Under the pieces are notes generated by a model that worked only from the letters and a program-made list of their open reading frames with translations, was not told the origin of the DNA and did no database searches. A program made the translations under genes and the position numbers. Positions 12,801 to 25,175 of a stretch of DNA of 64,000 bases are shown piece after piece (within the stretch, counting starts at the first letter, position 1; each line of letters begins with the position of its first letter). Origin of the DNA: Cololabis saira (taxonomy: Eukaryota > Chordata > Actinopteri > Beloniformes > Belonidae). Where the stretch lies: assembly GCF_033807715.1 (NCBI RefSeq), contig NC_084610.1, positions 6,138,769 through 6,202,768 of the forward strand. The letters are read 5' to 3'.

Positions 12801-15800
12801 GAATCAGATTTGGCGTCGAGAGTGCGGTACTCGTGTCACCATTTTGCAAGGCCGATGTATCAAAGGCAAAGGTTTAATTTACTCCTCTACACAAGTCGCT
12901 CTCCCATTGACTCGTTTGCATTGCTCTGATTGGTCGTAATGCTAAGCATTTGTGTTTCAAGGCAGTCCGATGAGCAACCATTGGTGCCCCCCCTTGATGG
13001 CAGGCCCTATGGATCCTTCTCATCTTTCTAGATGTGAGCTGTCAGGCTAGATCAGACCAAATTTTGTGTCAAATAATTACAGGAATCTTGTCTTTTTTTT
13101 TAACAAAACTGAGCGGGATCGTGTCGGAAGCTTCATTTCCATTTGCCCCTAGATTTACAGAAAACGTAAATATGAAGGAAAACCTGTGATGGAAATATCT
13201 ATAATTCTAAAAAACAGCCAAATGTCACAAAAACCCTTTAACGCCTTCACAAAGTGTTGTTTTTTTGTTGTTTTTTTTATTTTTTATATGTGTTGATGAA
13301 GTATATTGGAACAGCTTTTTCCCATTTACATGTCTTGGATGTAGCTGGTCAATGTGACGTCTAGAGAGAGACACGGGAGAGTTACGCTCATGAAATGAGA
13401 AACACCGATCCTCCCCCGCAGTGGTACTGTTGTCACAAATTCAGTTTGGCATTTCTTTTTCCAACAAAGTGTAAAGTATGAGTCTAGGTCCTCTTCTGAG
13501 CTGTCTACAATGAACTGATCATGTCCTTTGAACAGGCAGAAAATCCTCCGTGTTCTGTGGATCAGCTGATAAGTCCTCCAGACGACTACTGCAGATCTCC
13601 TCTCTCATTTTTTTTCCTTTTTGTCATGTCTTCAGGAATTGTTCGTGAGATGGTCCACAAATCCGACAGCAAGCTGAAGTCCATCTCCACCACCAGACTG
13701 TCCCCCCAGCACCACCTCTGGTACGCTCTCACGCCCCCCTGTTTACCAGCAGCTCTGCTGGTAAACAGGGGGGGGGGGGCAGCAGACTGCTTTGATTTTA
13801 TTTGTGTCAATGCTGAAAGATGTGGTCTGAATAGTGTCGTGCACATTTGTTATGCGGTCGAGCGGCGTAGGTTAAAGAGAGTTGTAGCCGTGGAAGTTCT
13901 AACACAGCACATTTCTCACACATCTTTACTTGATTACAATCGGCTTTTTTTAGACTTCGTTTTGTAGAACAGCCCCAGTAAATTAGCTGGTAAACCGCAT
14001 CTTAATTGGTTACATGTGCCGCACTGCAAATTGTGCAGCAGGCATGTCCCCTCGTGTAGTCTGTTATCGCCACCAGTATTTTTTAACACCTTGCTGACTT
14101 GGAAGATGGCAGCATTTTTAGGGTTTAATAGTTTTACTTTCCTCCAAAAAAAAAAAAAAAATATTTATCCACTTAAATAAGAACACATTTTAGTTGTGCT
14201 GACAGGCTGTATACATATTTGAAGCGGCCTTGGAGGAAAGGTGTTTTATCCATTTACAAGAATGTAAATAAATACCAGCTTCTCTTTTGTTTTGAGAAGA
14301 ATACTTTGACAGATGTATCCAAAAGCGGGCCTTTATTCTTTAGCGCAGATTATTGTGTTCATGTCCAAACATCAATAATCATCTCAGCTTTCCGTGTTCC
14401 TCATCTGGCCGCACGCTCCTCAACTCGACAATCAACAACAAAAAAAAACAAATCAGGGCGGCCCCTTCATGTGTTTTGAGGCAGCTAACCACAGTCTGAG
14501 AGCACACTCCCAGTGTTTGCGCAACACAAGTCCACTCAGCCATTACTGTATCGATTAGGCTCTGCAGACCTCCGTCTACGGCAGCAGCACCTGCCAGCTA
14601 CAAGTCATCACGACTCTCTGACGTCTTTTCTTGTTCCCATGAAGAATCCAATAAGAGGTTTTTGCATGTGTGTCAGAGTCTTTAGTTTCTTTTCATCTGA
14701 CAGGCCGCTGGTGTGTGAAGACATCCAGGCAGATGTGGAGGACGGACAGCTGCAGTTCTTCTACGTTCTGGCTTTTCTCCTGCAAGGTGACAAATCATTT
14801 TATCCTCAGACCTAACTCAATAGTCAGAAAGTGTTTCTCTGCCACATACCTCTCCGTTATCAGCAGATAACTCTGCTTTCATCAGCACTCTTTCTTCTCT
14901 CCGTGCCTCATTTACAACATGTTCATTTGCTTTGTGAAAGATAAGATTTCAAGACATGACATGTCATGTCATGTGCAGTGGTGCAAAAAGAAAAAAGGGG
15001 AAAGGAGCTCCCCCATCAGATGTGAGCTCTCAGGTAACTTTCACCTACTTATTTCACTTCGCTGGTTCTCGGTGCTCATTAGGAAATCTCATGTGATGCA
15101 AGCTTCAGATCTCTCCGTGCCCCACCAGCGCTCCTCAACGCTGCCAGGCACTTTGAACGGTAGAATGAGAGATGCTTGCAAAGCTAGAACACCATAAGAT
15201 GATAGCAGAGCATTTTCAGGAGCTTGTTTCATCCTGTTTACAGGAAGACTGAGGTCAGGTTGAGACCAGGAAAGACTTCCTGAGAGGAAAGGGAAAGCTG
15301 AACGGACTCTTTGAAACCCAAATCAAAAAGCTCTATTTGATAGCAGAAGACCTTCTGGAAAACTGATAAAGCTCTGGCAGGGCTGCACCTGCATCAGTGA
15401 CCCTCACCGGGTTATCACAAGGACACCCTTCTTGTGGGCTGATGAAGTACTTACACCGGTAATTAGCAATGAAATATTTAGAGAAATAAATATGTCAGAT
15501 AAAGTTAAAAGAAGAATGTGCTGGAGGAAGCACTGGTGAAAATATAACTAGAACTAGAAACTAGAACCAAAAGGGGGTGTCACCAATTACTGGCCATAAG
15601 CCCCTGTTGTAAAAGATGAGTTTATAATGCAACTTCCATGAAATGTTTCCTTTTTATCTTTATTCTTCTGAGATATAAGTCTTATTTTACTCTCGGCTCG
15701 CTCTTGGCAACAGAAAGTTTCACCAGCGGTGTCCAAACTTTTGTATTAGCTTGAAACGTGATTTTTGTAGATGCATTGATGAGGAAAAAAAAGGGCCAAG

Positions 15801-18800
15801 TCCTCATTTGTTTCTTTTAGTTTGTTAGATGCAAATCCTGCCAAAGTTAACATATTTGTAAGTAAAATATACAATAAAATAGAAGATGCATTAGACCTAA
15901 ATGAGGAGGTGAAAGCAAAACGACAAGCTAAAAGCCCTGGTTCTTCTGCCACGTTCCTAGAAAGACTGGAAATGAGTGAGAAGATTAAGTGCTAACGAGA
16001 AGGACTGAAAAGTTTAGACAAAAGCTGATTTTGGCAGGAAATCCCAAATACGGAAAGTGGGAGCAGCAGCCGCCGCCGTGAGTCGCCTGTCAATAATCCT
16101 CAGTCGACCTTTCCCTTTAAAATGAGGCGGATTTATTCTGCTCAGTCAGCGGGATGACAGATGAGTAATTTACACGCGTGTGGTTGGTATTTAACATATC
16201 TGCGCTGCTGGATGAGCGCCCGCCGCAGCTACAGTAGAAACATTTAAAAGCCGCCGTGGCCGCAGGCTACATACAGCTGAGCACGTCCATGGAATTCCAG
16301 CCGTCCTGACTTTCACATGTCTAGATCTGCCTCTTACCTCAATAGCTACTATTTCTGACATGAAATGTGGCGTGAAAACTTTACAGACGGAAGACACTTT
16401 AGGTAGGTTTTAAGTGGCTGGGCCAAGACTGTTGCCGTTACTGCGAGATCGGAGGCTGAAATACCTCGAGGCTCAGGTCAGAGTTAGCAGTAAGTTGTAA
16501 ATATGCAGCTCCGCGTTGGCGTTTACTGTGAGATACTGTACGTCTTAGACATTGCCTTGGGGAACACCTGGAGATGACTGAATACATGTGAAGCTAATGG
16601 TTTTGCTTTGCTTTTTTTTGTCACACGAACATGTTTCAGGTCAATTTTGCATAACAGAAAAAGATTGACTAAATTATGATTTATTTTTATCATGCCCCCC
16701 CCTTTGTTAAAGGCAAGGCAAGGCAAGGCAAATTTATTTATATAGCACAATTCAACACAAGGTAATTTAAAAGTGCTTTAAATTGACATTAAAAGCAGCA
16801 AGACATAATTAGACGGTAAATAACAAATAAGATTGAAAAAATTAAGAATAAGATGATAAGAAAAGAAGTAAAATAATAAAAAGCACAAGCTGTTAAAAAT
16901 AAGGGCAGTAGAATACAGCAGGTAAGTTTAATTTAGGAGTACGCTTGAGTAAACAGTAATGTTTTTAACCCTGATTTAAAGGAGCTGACAGTTAAACCAT
17001 GAAGCAACTGTGTTTAGCCTCATTCTCAGGAAAAGGTGACTTCAATTTCACTGGCCATACTGCCAGACCTGTAGGATCAGGACAATCCCCTAGACAGAAT
17101 CTGTCTGACAACATGAAGAAACAACCCACCGTGACATCTATCAGTCCGGAACGTTCTTCAAAGCCGTTTCCAAGGCTGTTGGCCTCCAGGGAACCAAAGT
17201 CAAGAGTCGTTATCCACAAATGGAGAAAACATGAACCGTGCTGAAGCTTCTCAGGGGTGGCCGCCCTACTGAAGCTACTCCAAGAGTGCATTGACAACTC
17301 ATCCAAGGGTCAGAAAAGAACATAGAACAACATCTTAAGCACCGCAGGCCTCACTGGCCGCAGTTAAGGTCAGAGTTCATGATTCAACTTTGAGAAAAAG
17401 ACAAAAAGAGAGAAAACCACTGCTGAACACTAAAGACAATCTCACATTTCTGTTCCAAATTCCTCCACAGCAAAGTGACATAGTCATAACTAGTTGTCTC
17501 AAACTGGTTAGTTTGGTTTGGAAAGCTTTTGTCTCTTATTTAATCAAATCATCATTGAAAAACTGCACTTTGCATTTACTCAAGTTATCGTTGATATTAA
17601 AAATGTGTTCAACCATTTGAAACATGCCTGAAATTTCAAAGCTTGTATCTATTGCTATATCCATTATGCACCTTTTGAAATTAAAGCCTGATAAATATAC
17701 GACATTTATGCCCTTTATGTTTGAAATTCATTTCGAGGAGTAGATTTTTTTAAATATCTAAAGTTTTTATTTTCTGTAAAGATTAAAGGTGACATGATAT
17801 TGGAAGAAATGTGTTTGAGAACATGCTGTTAAGTGTCTGGAGGCACTACCAACTGAAGACCTTTAAGATAACAACCACATCACTTTGTTTAGGGGAATTT
17901 AAGTCTGAAAACGTGTCACTGAGCAGTTCTGATTAGCAGGGTACTGTGACATCACAGACCCAGATCAAATTGGTTGACCCCGTCCCGCCTTTGCATTAAG
18001 CGGCTCTGTTAAACTCCTGACTCGGATAGCGCAAAACTGTAACACTGATTCAAACCCTGTGACATATGGGGGTGGAGTCACGTATGGCTGGCTGCGCCCC
18101 TAAAAAAACCCAAAGAGCTCAATTGTAGAGACATGGTTGGATAAAGGTATTTGAACCAAAACATGTCAGAAATTGTGTCAACTTGAGATAAAAGTGCAGA
18201 ATATTTAATAACAAACTTATGTTGTTCAGCACTTTCAAGACTGCAGGGGATTTAAGATTCAATCTTTTGTGGCAAGGTTCAACAGAAAAAATATTTCCAA
18301 TAGTCAGCTGTCACCTCTGGGTATATCAAATAGTTGTAATGAAACAAATCTAAAAGGCAACATGTTCAGCAAAGGCCCGACTTTACACGTAAATGCGAAA
18401 CAAATTCAAAGATGTCACTATGAATCTTTTCAAGTTTGTTACTTATTACAACAATTTGGAAAGTTTATTTTTGAGTTTGCACATCTGTTTTACGTGACTA
18501 AGTAAGAGCTAATATGCATAAACCAACAAAGCCTGTGTTTTCTTTCCAGCGGTTTGCAGGAAGAAACATGCTAAACAGTCTTTTAAGTGTTGTGCATCAG
18601 TGTGGTTCAATAATGAGGGTTTAACCTTCTTTAAAACACCGTCTCTTTCAGAGGACGTTTGGATACCTGTGACGGTTCTGGCGACTCGAGAGACGCTCTA
18701 CCTGCTCAAAGAGGATCACCAGTGGAGGAAAACCAGCTCGGCGGGGAGCGAGGACACCGGACCGTGCAGCGGCGGCGTCTCCGTCTTAGAAACGCTGCCC

Positions 18801-19883
18801 ATCAGCTGCGTGAGCTCGGTTCTGCAGTACGAATCAGACCAGTGCAGGATGGACGTGAAGCTCTACGATGAGGTTGGCGCTCGCTCCGTCACACGTTCTA
18901 CTCCACATCCCCTAGTGGTCCTCTGCACCGATTGAGATGTTTTTAAATACCTGTTATAAAGGGAAGCAGAAGTTGCAGTTAGGGCTGGGGATCGATTCAA
19001 ATAAAATAATTATTAATAATATAATTAATAATAATAATTAATAAAACTGTTTTTTCAGCTGTTGCATGAATTATATGACTGTCTAGTTATGCAACATCTT
19101 AATACTAGTATTATATTGAGATTAAACAGCAAGTATTGCAGCTAATGATGCTGTAAGGACCAATCAGCTCCCAGAATGCTGATAGAACTGCTTTCAGAAA
19201 CATCGTGGGGCAGAATTACCAAACAGATCCAGGGCAGCAAACACGAAAGAAATCGCTTTTATTTTTTCCCCATTTATGAGAATTTGTTTTTTTTAACATT
19301 TATGCAAATGTAACCCCAAGACAGTATATAACGCAAAGAAATATAGACAATTTATGCAATTATAACTGAAAACTTTAATGTTTTCATACCTTTAAACATA
19401 TTTAAAGGTAAAAACATGGCACTAGTTATTCTCGTGTCCAACAAAATATTCCTTTTTTGGGCATAAACAAAAAAATACCAAAAGTTGTAATGTAATGATG
19501 AAAAAAATATATATATATATATTTTTTTTAATCGATCTTTAGACATATGAATCGATTTTTAGGAATTACCGGTAATATGAGAATCGATTTAAAATCGGAG
19601 AATGGATCTTTTCAACACAGGCCTAGTTGCAGTACATGAAACATCCATTCATCAGCAGCCTGCTCCACTCTGGAGTGCTGGCCAAGTTCACTACCTGTGT
19701 TTTCATGCCTTCTCATGCTGTGTTTTCACATGTTTTCCACAGACTGTGAAACAGGAGAAGACGTGGCGTGTGCGCTCAGAGAGCGCAGAGCTGCTGCAGG
19801 GTCTGCTGGCCTGGGTCAGGGCGCAGTGGGAGGCCATGTTCGGAGTGAAGCTGCTCACAAGTCTGCAAGACAAAGCGGCATAA
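873..19883 (+). CDS. stk11ip: stk11ip, 3' seven coding exons (LKB1/STK11-interacting protein 1, C-terminal half)
   Basis: Exons are 873-982, 1791-1888, 3772-3953, 13636-13720, 14704-14786, 18652-18872 and 19743-19883 (stop TAA). Every junction is GT..AG and the phases agree, giving one frame of about 305 residues. The peptide starts DELDLLSEDYEAVDHRLKLF and has blocks such as DWLQKKDNYPILDLSYLEV and WIPVTVLATRETLYLL, ending in AELLQGLLAWVRAQWEAMFG. These look like PH-like beta-strand modules closed by an amphipathic helix. The family is an adaptor that binds the kinase STK11/LKB1; leucine-rich repeats would lie in the missing N-terminal half. The call rests on the remembered pattern of the family plus linkage to inha, its neighbour in mammals. 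Nischarin is a related alternative, but its location does not fit. The donor after 18872 (GAG|GTTGGC) is weak. Confidence 0.75.
983..3771 (+). other. stk11ip introns between the first three visible exons
   Basis: Apart from exon 1791-1888, this interval is intronic. It holds a short TA run near 3238-3256 and several T runs. The minus-strand open frame at 3345-3671 has no recognisable domain and is taken as chance. I see no RNA gene or clear transposon. Confidence 0.5.
5968..7884. mobile_element. DNA-transposon-like composite with 43-bp inverted ends
   Basis: The left end (5968-6010) starts CAGTCAGTACGTGCACATGC. The right end (7842-7884) is its reverse complement with two mismatches in 43 bases. 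No transposase frame is visible between them, and no clear target-site duplication flanks the pair. The interior holds a CT-rich block (6230-6460) typical of non-autonomous fish elements, and a nested smaller element at 6833-7024. I cannot name the superfamily. Confidence 0.6.
6833..7024. mobile_element. PIF/Harbinger-like MITE with TTA duplications
   Basis: The 192-bp element starts TGCCGCGTTCCATTTA and ends TAAATGGAACGCGGCA, a 16-bp perfect terminal inverted repeat. It is flanked by TTA on both sides (6830-6832 and 7025-7027), the three-base duplication expected of PIF/Harbinger elements. It has no coding capacity. It lies inside the larger inverted-end element, so it inserted later. Confidence 0.75.
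8330..8400. repeat. GC-rich tandem repeat
   Basis: Short units of the form GAGCCCCGGC-GACC are repeated about five times in an otherwise AT-rich intron. The proline/arginine-rich open frames across this block are products of the repeat and not genes. Confidence 0.65.
8695..8870. repeat. Dispersed GATAAGATA-type repeat tail with CA run
   Basis: The block begins with repeated GATAAGATAA and the phrase CTTTATTATTACTCCC, a pattern I recognise from common fish dispersed-repeat tails. It contains a short (CA)n run near 8777-8795 and ends in a TAA-rich run near 8850-8866. Confidence 0.5.
9429..10405 (-). mobile_element. L2/CR1-like LINE 3' fragment
   Basis: On the minus strand two overlapping frames (10404-10171 and 10235-9963) encode the C-terminal part of a non-LTR reverse transcriptase. 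They include LYQSLIKPYTYCVEVWGHTF and then INKVGYKYPTNQLFIDTNEL. The two halves are in different frames, so the copy is frameshifted and dead. The 3' end on the plus strand is a T run followed by TAGTTTAGTTTATTTCGGTC, a typical LINE tail. Confidence 0.7.
12290..12790. mobile_element. Decayed DNA-transposon fragment
   Basis: The segment contains ATCATGATGCTCCCTGCACC and the following CTCACTGTTGGGATGATGTT, close to a phrase widespread in fish DNA transposons. All frames are interrupted. The edges are approximate. Confidence 0.45.
13734..13773. repeat. Perfect 19-bp inverted repeat beside a splice donor
   Basis: The arm CCCCCCTGTTTACCAGCAG (13734-13752) is followed by a two-base loop CT and then its exact reverse complement (13755-13773). 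The right arm runs into 12 consecutive G. It begins 13 bases after the donor of stk11ip exon 13636-13720, so the pre-mRNA could fold into a stable hairpin there. Confidence 0.85.
16707..16990. repeat. Common teleost dispersed repeat (GGCAA / TATATAGCACA type)
   Basis: It begins with a tandem GGCAAGGCAAGGCAAGGCAA run and continues ATTTATTTATATAGCACAAT, then AAAAGTGCTTTAAATTGACA. This order is familiar from very abundant fish repeats. It is AT-rich and non-coding; the 3' edge is uncertain. Confidence 0.6.
17000..17480 (+). mobile_element. Tc1/mariner-like transposon fossil
   Basis: The nucleotide text, including GGCCTCACTGGCCGCAGTTA followed by AGGTCAGAGTTCATGATTC and AAACCACTGCTGAAC, resembles fish Tc1-like transposase regions. 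The frame is broken by many stops and no ends are visible, so this is an old relic. Confidence 0.5.
17781..18150. repeat. Dispersed repeat copy 1 (TGTGACATCACAGACCC family)
   Basis: The segment contains AGGGTACTGTGACATCACAG and then ACCCAGATCAAATTGG. A diverged relative is present at 34960-35330 with the same order of words, ending in a CTGGCT..CGCCCC block. The family is not named here. An AAAGGTGACAT start motif is typical of a common fish non-autonomous element. Confidence 0.5.
18980..19625. mobile_element. hAT-like non-autonomous element, 8-bp duplication GTTGCAGT
   Basis: The element begins TAGGGCTGGGGATCGATT and ends AACACAGGCCTA. The two sides are flanked by identical GTTGCAGT copies (18972-18979 and 19626-19633), the eight-base duplication of hAT elements. 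The interior is AT-rich without a transposase frame. It lies in the last stk11ip intron, 117 bp before the terminal exon. Confidence 0.8.
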
Positions 19884-20831
19884 TGGAGGAGTGCAAACAA
19901 ACAAACAAAAAAAAGAAAAAGTTAACAGGCTGTGTGTTTTGTGAAGTCTGCGTTGGTGATGGAGAAAAGAAGTTTAGTGAGCATGAGTGAGTGTGTCTTT
20001 ATTTTCTCCCCTCTCAGTCTGCACTCAGTCTGGTCCCATTACGCTCGTCGCTCCAAGCCAAGAGCTTGGAAATGATTGCACTCATTCATGTGGTACACAA
20101 GCCTGTAAAAGCTCTGGTTGCATAATTTATCCTCGAGAAAAACCATCCTACTGAACTTTTCTACAGCTGAAATGGAGTGTGCCTTGTTTCTTTTGTGGAT
20201 CCCATGTTCTCCTGTTGAAATGGACCTAAATGTACGTCATCTTGCTTTTAAAAACAAGAAACACCTGCAGCATTAAGCAAATGTGGAGCAGACGTTGGCC
20301 GGCTGGAATTAAGGGCATTAGGTTGGGATAAAGAAATGCTCTCTGTCTCTCAGGATTTGTTTTGGGTGGGTGGGCGGGCGGGGGGGGGGGTGAGGATGCA
20401 GCGAGTTCAGGCGTCATGCGCTAAACACGAGGATGGAGGAGTCCAGACTCCCTCTCAAGCAGCGATACCTCAAATCAGTTTAGGTGTCAGAAATCAGTGT
20501 GGCTTGTCATATCTAAACACGAGCAGTTCTTACATTAAAACCTTGCAGAAATATCTATACTAATATACAACACGTGTTTTGCGTCTGGGTCTTGTTTCGA
20601 TTATTTTCAGAGAAAGTCTTTGCACTCATCCACTTTTCTGACTATCTCAGTTAAATCTTCTGGTTTGTTTTTGTTCTTTATTCCACATCATAGCTTAAAG
20701 TTTGAAACAGGACTGTTACGTCTGTGCTGAGCGTACATGTAACCACTGTGATTTGAATCTCTATATCAACTTAATGAAGCCAGCACTATTAATTTAGCCA
20801 AAGCAGTATTAATTTATTTTGAAGTCCTCCA

Positions 20832-20834
<3 letters not shown>

Positions 20835-20863
<29 letters not shown>
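20835..20863. repeat. Poly-T run (29 T)
   Basis: This is an uninterrupted run of T after ACCC, in the probable 3' UTR of stk11ip. It could be the A tail of a retroposed fragment on the minus strand, but no body is recognised beside it. Confidence 0.9.
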
Positions 20864-23800
20864 CTCTTTCTTGTAATTAATTGATGCAGATTGTGGATTT
20901 TTATTTTTGTAAAACTGTATCGTGTCCTTGAATATAAAAGTAATGGTGTTTATTTGTGTCGTTTGTTTTGTGGAAACTTCTTTTTTTCTTCCCTTTGCTG
21001 TATTTCTTCCAACTACAGGGTTGCATGTCCTCGAGCAATTTAGTTGTGTTTTTCCCCCCCTGTTGCAAATTTACTCTAACAATTTCAGTTAAGTATGTCT
21101 GGTCCTGCGCAACGAAACAGGCACATCAAATGCACTTTCAGTGCCATTGATGCTTTCACGATGGGACTCGGTACCTCAATTTCACTTGATTGCTTCTGGC
21201 TCCCGTTTAAAGTAAAAGTAGGCGATGATGAACGTCTCAGAGGAAGTCGCGTCCACTCTTTGGAGACACTGTTCTTTTAGGTCATTCGACATCAAACTGG
21301 GGAAAGAAAAAGGAAAAAAAAACAACCTTTTCCCTTCTTAGTGAAGCTCAATTTCAGCTGTGTGGAAGGTATGTTGACCAGTTTCACGGTGTAATTTCTT
21401 AGGCCACTGGTGATGGACGTAAACCATGCACATGCTTACCGAAGACATGGATCACCCCCAAAACCAGTGAACAGCAGCGGGCTTTAAACACAAATGACTG
21501 GCGACTACTCAGCCGCATCGTCGGGCAGCCTGCTTTCAATGTTCCCGTAAGTCTGATACACATCATTACCAAAGGCACATTTCGCGGCTCGTTTTCGTTA
21601 TTTATTTCTTCTTTTCTGTCTGCGAAGGAATGTCAAAGGTCAGACGCAGGTGCAGGATGACACCCGTGGATGTTCATCATCAAACAAATCAAGACAAAAA
21701 AAGCCCTAGGATTAGATAAGAACACAAGTTGGCAATAAATATGTAAAAAGTCTGAACTGGATTCGTGAAGTACTCCTAATCAACATCATGCAAAACAAAA
21801 CATGCATGCCTTTCTCCATAGATGATTAGATACGCAACTCTGTACGGGGAATTAAAGCAGCATGTAAATGTTAAATGTGTTATTTTCTTACCTATAAGGA
21901 AAAAGGGGGGGTACATGGAAGCAAATAAGGGAGGCACATAAAATCTGAGTTAATGGTGAAGCGTACTGTACATCATTAATTCTACTTTATGGCTCTGATA
22001 CGGCATGCCCGTGCCAAGCCATGCATTTCACAATTTTTACTATCATTCTCCATGTGGTAAGTGTTTCTGTTGTATTTTCTGCCTTTTTATGGTTCTAGAT
22101 GATCTAAACAATGCTTTAACGTCTCCGTCATCCTCTCAGGAACAAACTGCAAGCAAGAAAATATTGAATCTTTCTTCTTTTTTTTTTGTTCTTTCTCATG
22201 TGTCTGTGTGTGTTTTTGGCTGATACTGTGGTGAAATTAATGATCCCAGAAACCCATTCTGTAAAAAAAAAAAAAAGAGTACATGAGTCATAATGGTTAT
22301 GTTTTGGGAGGAAATAAGCAATCTTTCCTGATGCTAAAACATTACCACAACATGTGTGCTTGCAGTCAGGAGAGACGGTGGACTACAGGGGTGGGCGAAA
22401 ACAGAAGAATCAAAAGTGCTCTGTATCACTCACTCCTGCCCTTAATCAAGCAGTTAATATCCCTCAGCAGGAGTGCAGGGAGGAATTTTAAGCTCTGACA
22501 CAAATGTCTTCCCCTCTTGTCATGATCCGAGTATCATTCTGTGTTTGTATGCACTTGCAAACTTGCACTTTTCTTTCCCTCACCAGCATTCGCTCTGTGA
22601 TATTTGATATCCTCAGTACATGCCGAGAGGTCTGCAGGCGAGTGAAAGAGGAAAAAGGTGCATGAGTTCATGCCTCATTCAGGTCATGTCAGAGACCCGG
22701 AGGAAGCCGGGGGAAAGGATGGTATGAAATGAAGCTGGGATGCAGCCATCTGGCCCGACTCAACTTCCTACTAGGTCCTCCGGTAAAGTCGGGAGCGCCA
22801 CAGCTGCACTGTGCATGACAGCAAGAAATCTGTTGTTTTGCTGAACGCCAGAGTCGGCTGGATTCTTGGATGGTGGGCCTCCTCGTGTGAAAGCTGCAGT
22901 CACGCAGCGCTCTGACAGACCGGTGAGCTGCCAAACTGTGGTCCAGGGGATAACATCAGGTCCTCAGCAGAAAGGCCAGTGATTTGATTACACTGCTCTC
23001 TTTTTTTTTTTTTTTTTTTTGTTAAGAATGTTAACAGATCAACAGATTCTTGAACTACAAATCCTCGGAAATTGAACGCATTTAGACTCGATCAAGTTTA
23101 AAGGGGCATTCCACAAATTTCCTGTGTTGGGATCAGTTTTAGTCAAACACAGCGCGACTGGCTTTGGAAACTGTGATTTTTAATTCCCACACCGGATTTA
23201 GGTTTGTATCAGAATGAAAGATCTGGTAAGACGTTTGACCAACATCCATTATGCAATTAGTTAGATCCTGCTTTTTTGGAACTTCATGCATTTTGTCTGT
23301 CTCGGTCATTTTCTTTCATGCAGGAATTCTTTAAAAGAAAAAAAAAAGTGCATGCAAATGCAAAATAGTCTCTTCTTTAATTACACCATAGCTGGAAAGA
23401 GAGTCATTCGGTTTCAAAGATCCTGCAGCAAAGTTACAGCAGTTACAAAGAACAGTGTTTAACTCAACCCTCGGGGCAATTTGGAGGCTGTCGTTCATGA
23501 ATATTCTGTCCAAGCCATTAATGCTGTGCACACCAAGGATTATACACGCTTCTCAAGATGTAAAACGTTTTGAAAAAGGCAAGCAACACAGCAGCCCGTA
23601 CAGTTTCTATAAAGCTCAATCATAAATCCAAAAGGGAACATTACAACCTTCATAAAAGTGGGATTTATTGCAGGGCTGTTTCAGTTTGTGAACCCACTGT
23701 GATGGCAATTAACTGTATACATTTGGAGACTTTTTTTATGACACTGAGTGGAAACAGTCACTTTAGTCTCTCGATTGTTTCATGGGTGCATTACTGAATG

Positions 23801-25121
23801 TACCTGCAGGGCCCAGGCATCCAGGGCAGCCTGAAATAGCATGAATCGAGTGCAGAAAAACTAAACTAAACTAATATAAACACATACAAGAAAGGAGAGG
23901 CTCCAGAAAAATCACACGTGGCATCAAAAAGAAAAAAACAGGCACAAGAAGCTTAAAACACAACATTAGGAATATTTAGAACAGTTAAAGAAAACACAAA
24001 AAGAACAGAAATGAGGCATAAATTGTGAACAATAACACTTAACCACCTTTCTCTCATTTATTTAACAATCTGTACACATGTGAATCATGTAGCTGTCAAA
24101 AGAGTTTTGTGTGGTTGACACACACTTAGGTTTTTATCACATTTGTGACATGTTTTGCTCAAAAACCACAAAATCATATACTACAACAGCGGCTTCTTCA
24201 GCCATGTCTTGACGGCTCCGTTCAAAGCAGGTGGGTTTTAAGAGGTGGCTCTCTACCTTGGATGTGCCTTATTTGACCTGCCAAAGCACACGATAGCCAC
24301 ACGAGAAAGTACACTGATAACTATTTAAGTGGCAGTTATTATGAGTCAAGTTATTGTGCGTCATGCGTTTAACTGGCCCAGCTTGTTAAAACACCGCACC
24401 ACAGAGAGGAATGCTTAGTCCTCTTATAAGGGTCAACCAATAGGGAATAAGGGAAACTTTTCTTTGATTGGGTTTGTTTTCATGATTGCACAATAGTTTT
24501 TGTTGCATTTTTTGTTTTTTTCAATGACAAATTGGATCACTATTGAAATTTTTTAGGATGCTGGTTGCGTAACAGAACCAACTCAAAAAGCTTGATTGAG
24601 CCTCCCCGTATTTATCTCCACTTATAATCTCAGCTCACAACTTCAAATCATGCTGCATTTGGTGCACCTCGGAAGGGGAAGATTAACTTCTTTCGTTAAG
24701 TTGTCAGTCTAACTGCTACTTAAAATTTGGTGTTGATAATGAAACCTAAAAGCAAGGGCAAAAGAAGTTCAGCTTTCCACTTGAGAGGAAAAGCAAATAA
24801 GGCATGGCTTGTGCTTGAAGTTGGATGAAGATACATTTTGGGAGACTACAAAATAGTAAACTGATCTGTATCTATGATGTCACAGAATCTTGAGAACGTG
24901 AATATCTCATTGAGTTCCTGGGTTTCACACCCAGACAGCCAAAACTAAGAGACAGAGTTGCGTTGTTTTGGAGGTTTTTTCTTTCTTCTGTCTTTAGTTG
25001 ATACGCTGAAATAAACGCCCTCAAGCACACTGAAAGAATTTTTCATAAAGTCTCCTTTAGCTTTTTTTTTTTTCAATGCAACAAACTTCAAAGTGTGTCT
25101 TTATTAAAGGAGACATAGACG

Positions 25122-25124
<3 letters not shown>

Positions 25125-25173
<49 letters not shown>
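25125..25173. repeat. (CA)n microsatellite
   Basis: About 24 units, nearly pure, preceded by GCACGCAC. Confidence 0.95.

Positions 25174-25175
<2 letters not shown>

Larger units (their letters stand above)
3954..13635 (+). other. Large stk11ip intron loaded with transposon remnants
   Basis: The 9.7-kb intron joins RFFGLLT|G to IVREMVHK. From 3954 to about 5960 there is no recognisable repeat or exon. From 5968 to 10405 it is almost entirely mobile-element sequence (listed separately). 10410-12290 is plain AT-rich intron, and 12290-12790 is a decayed DNA element. The remainder up to 13635 shows nothing I can name. Confidence 0.6.
14787..18651 (+). other. stk11ip intron with repeat fossils
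   Basis: This intron holds a fish tail repeat at 16707-16990, a Tc1-like fossil at 17000-17480 and a diverged dispersed repeat at 17781-18150. The rest, including 14787-16700, shows no exon, RNA gene or named repeat. Confidence 0.5.
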
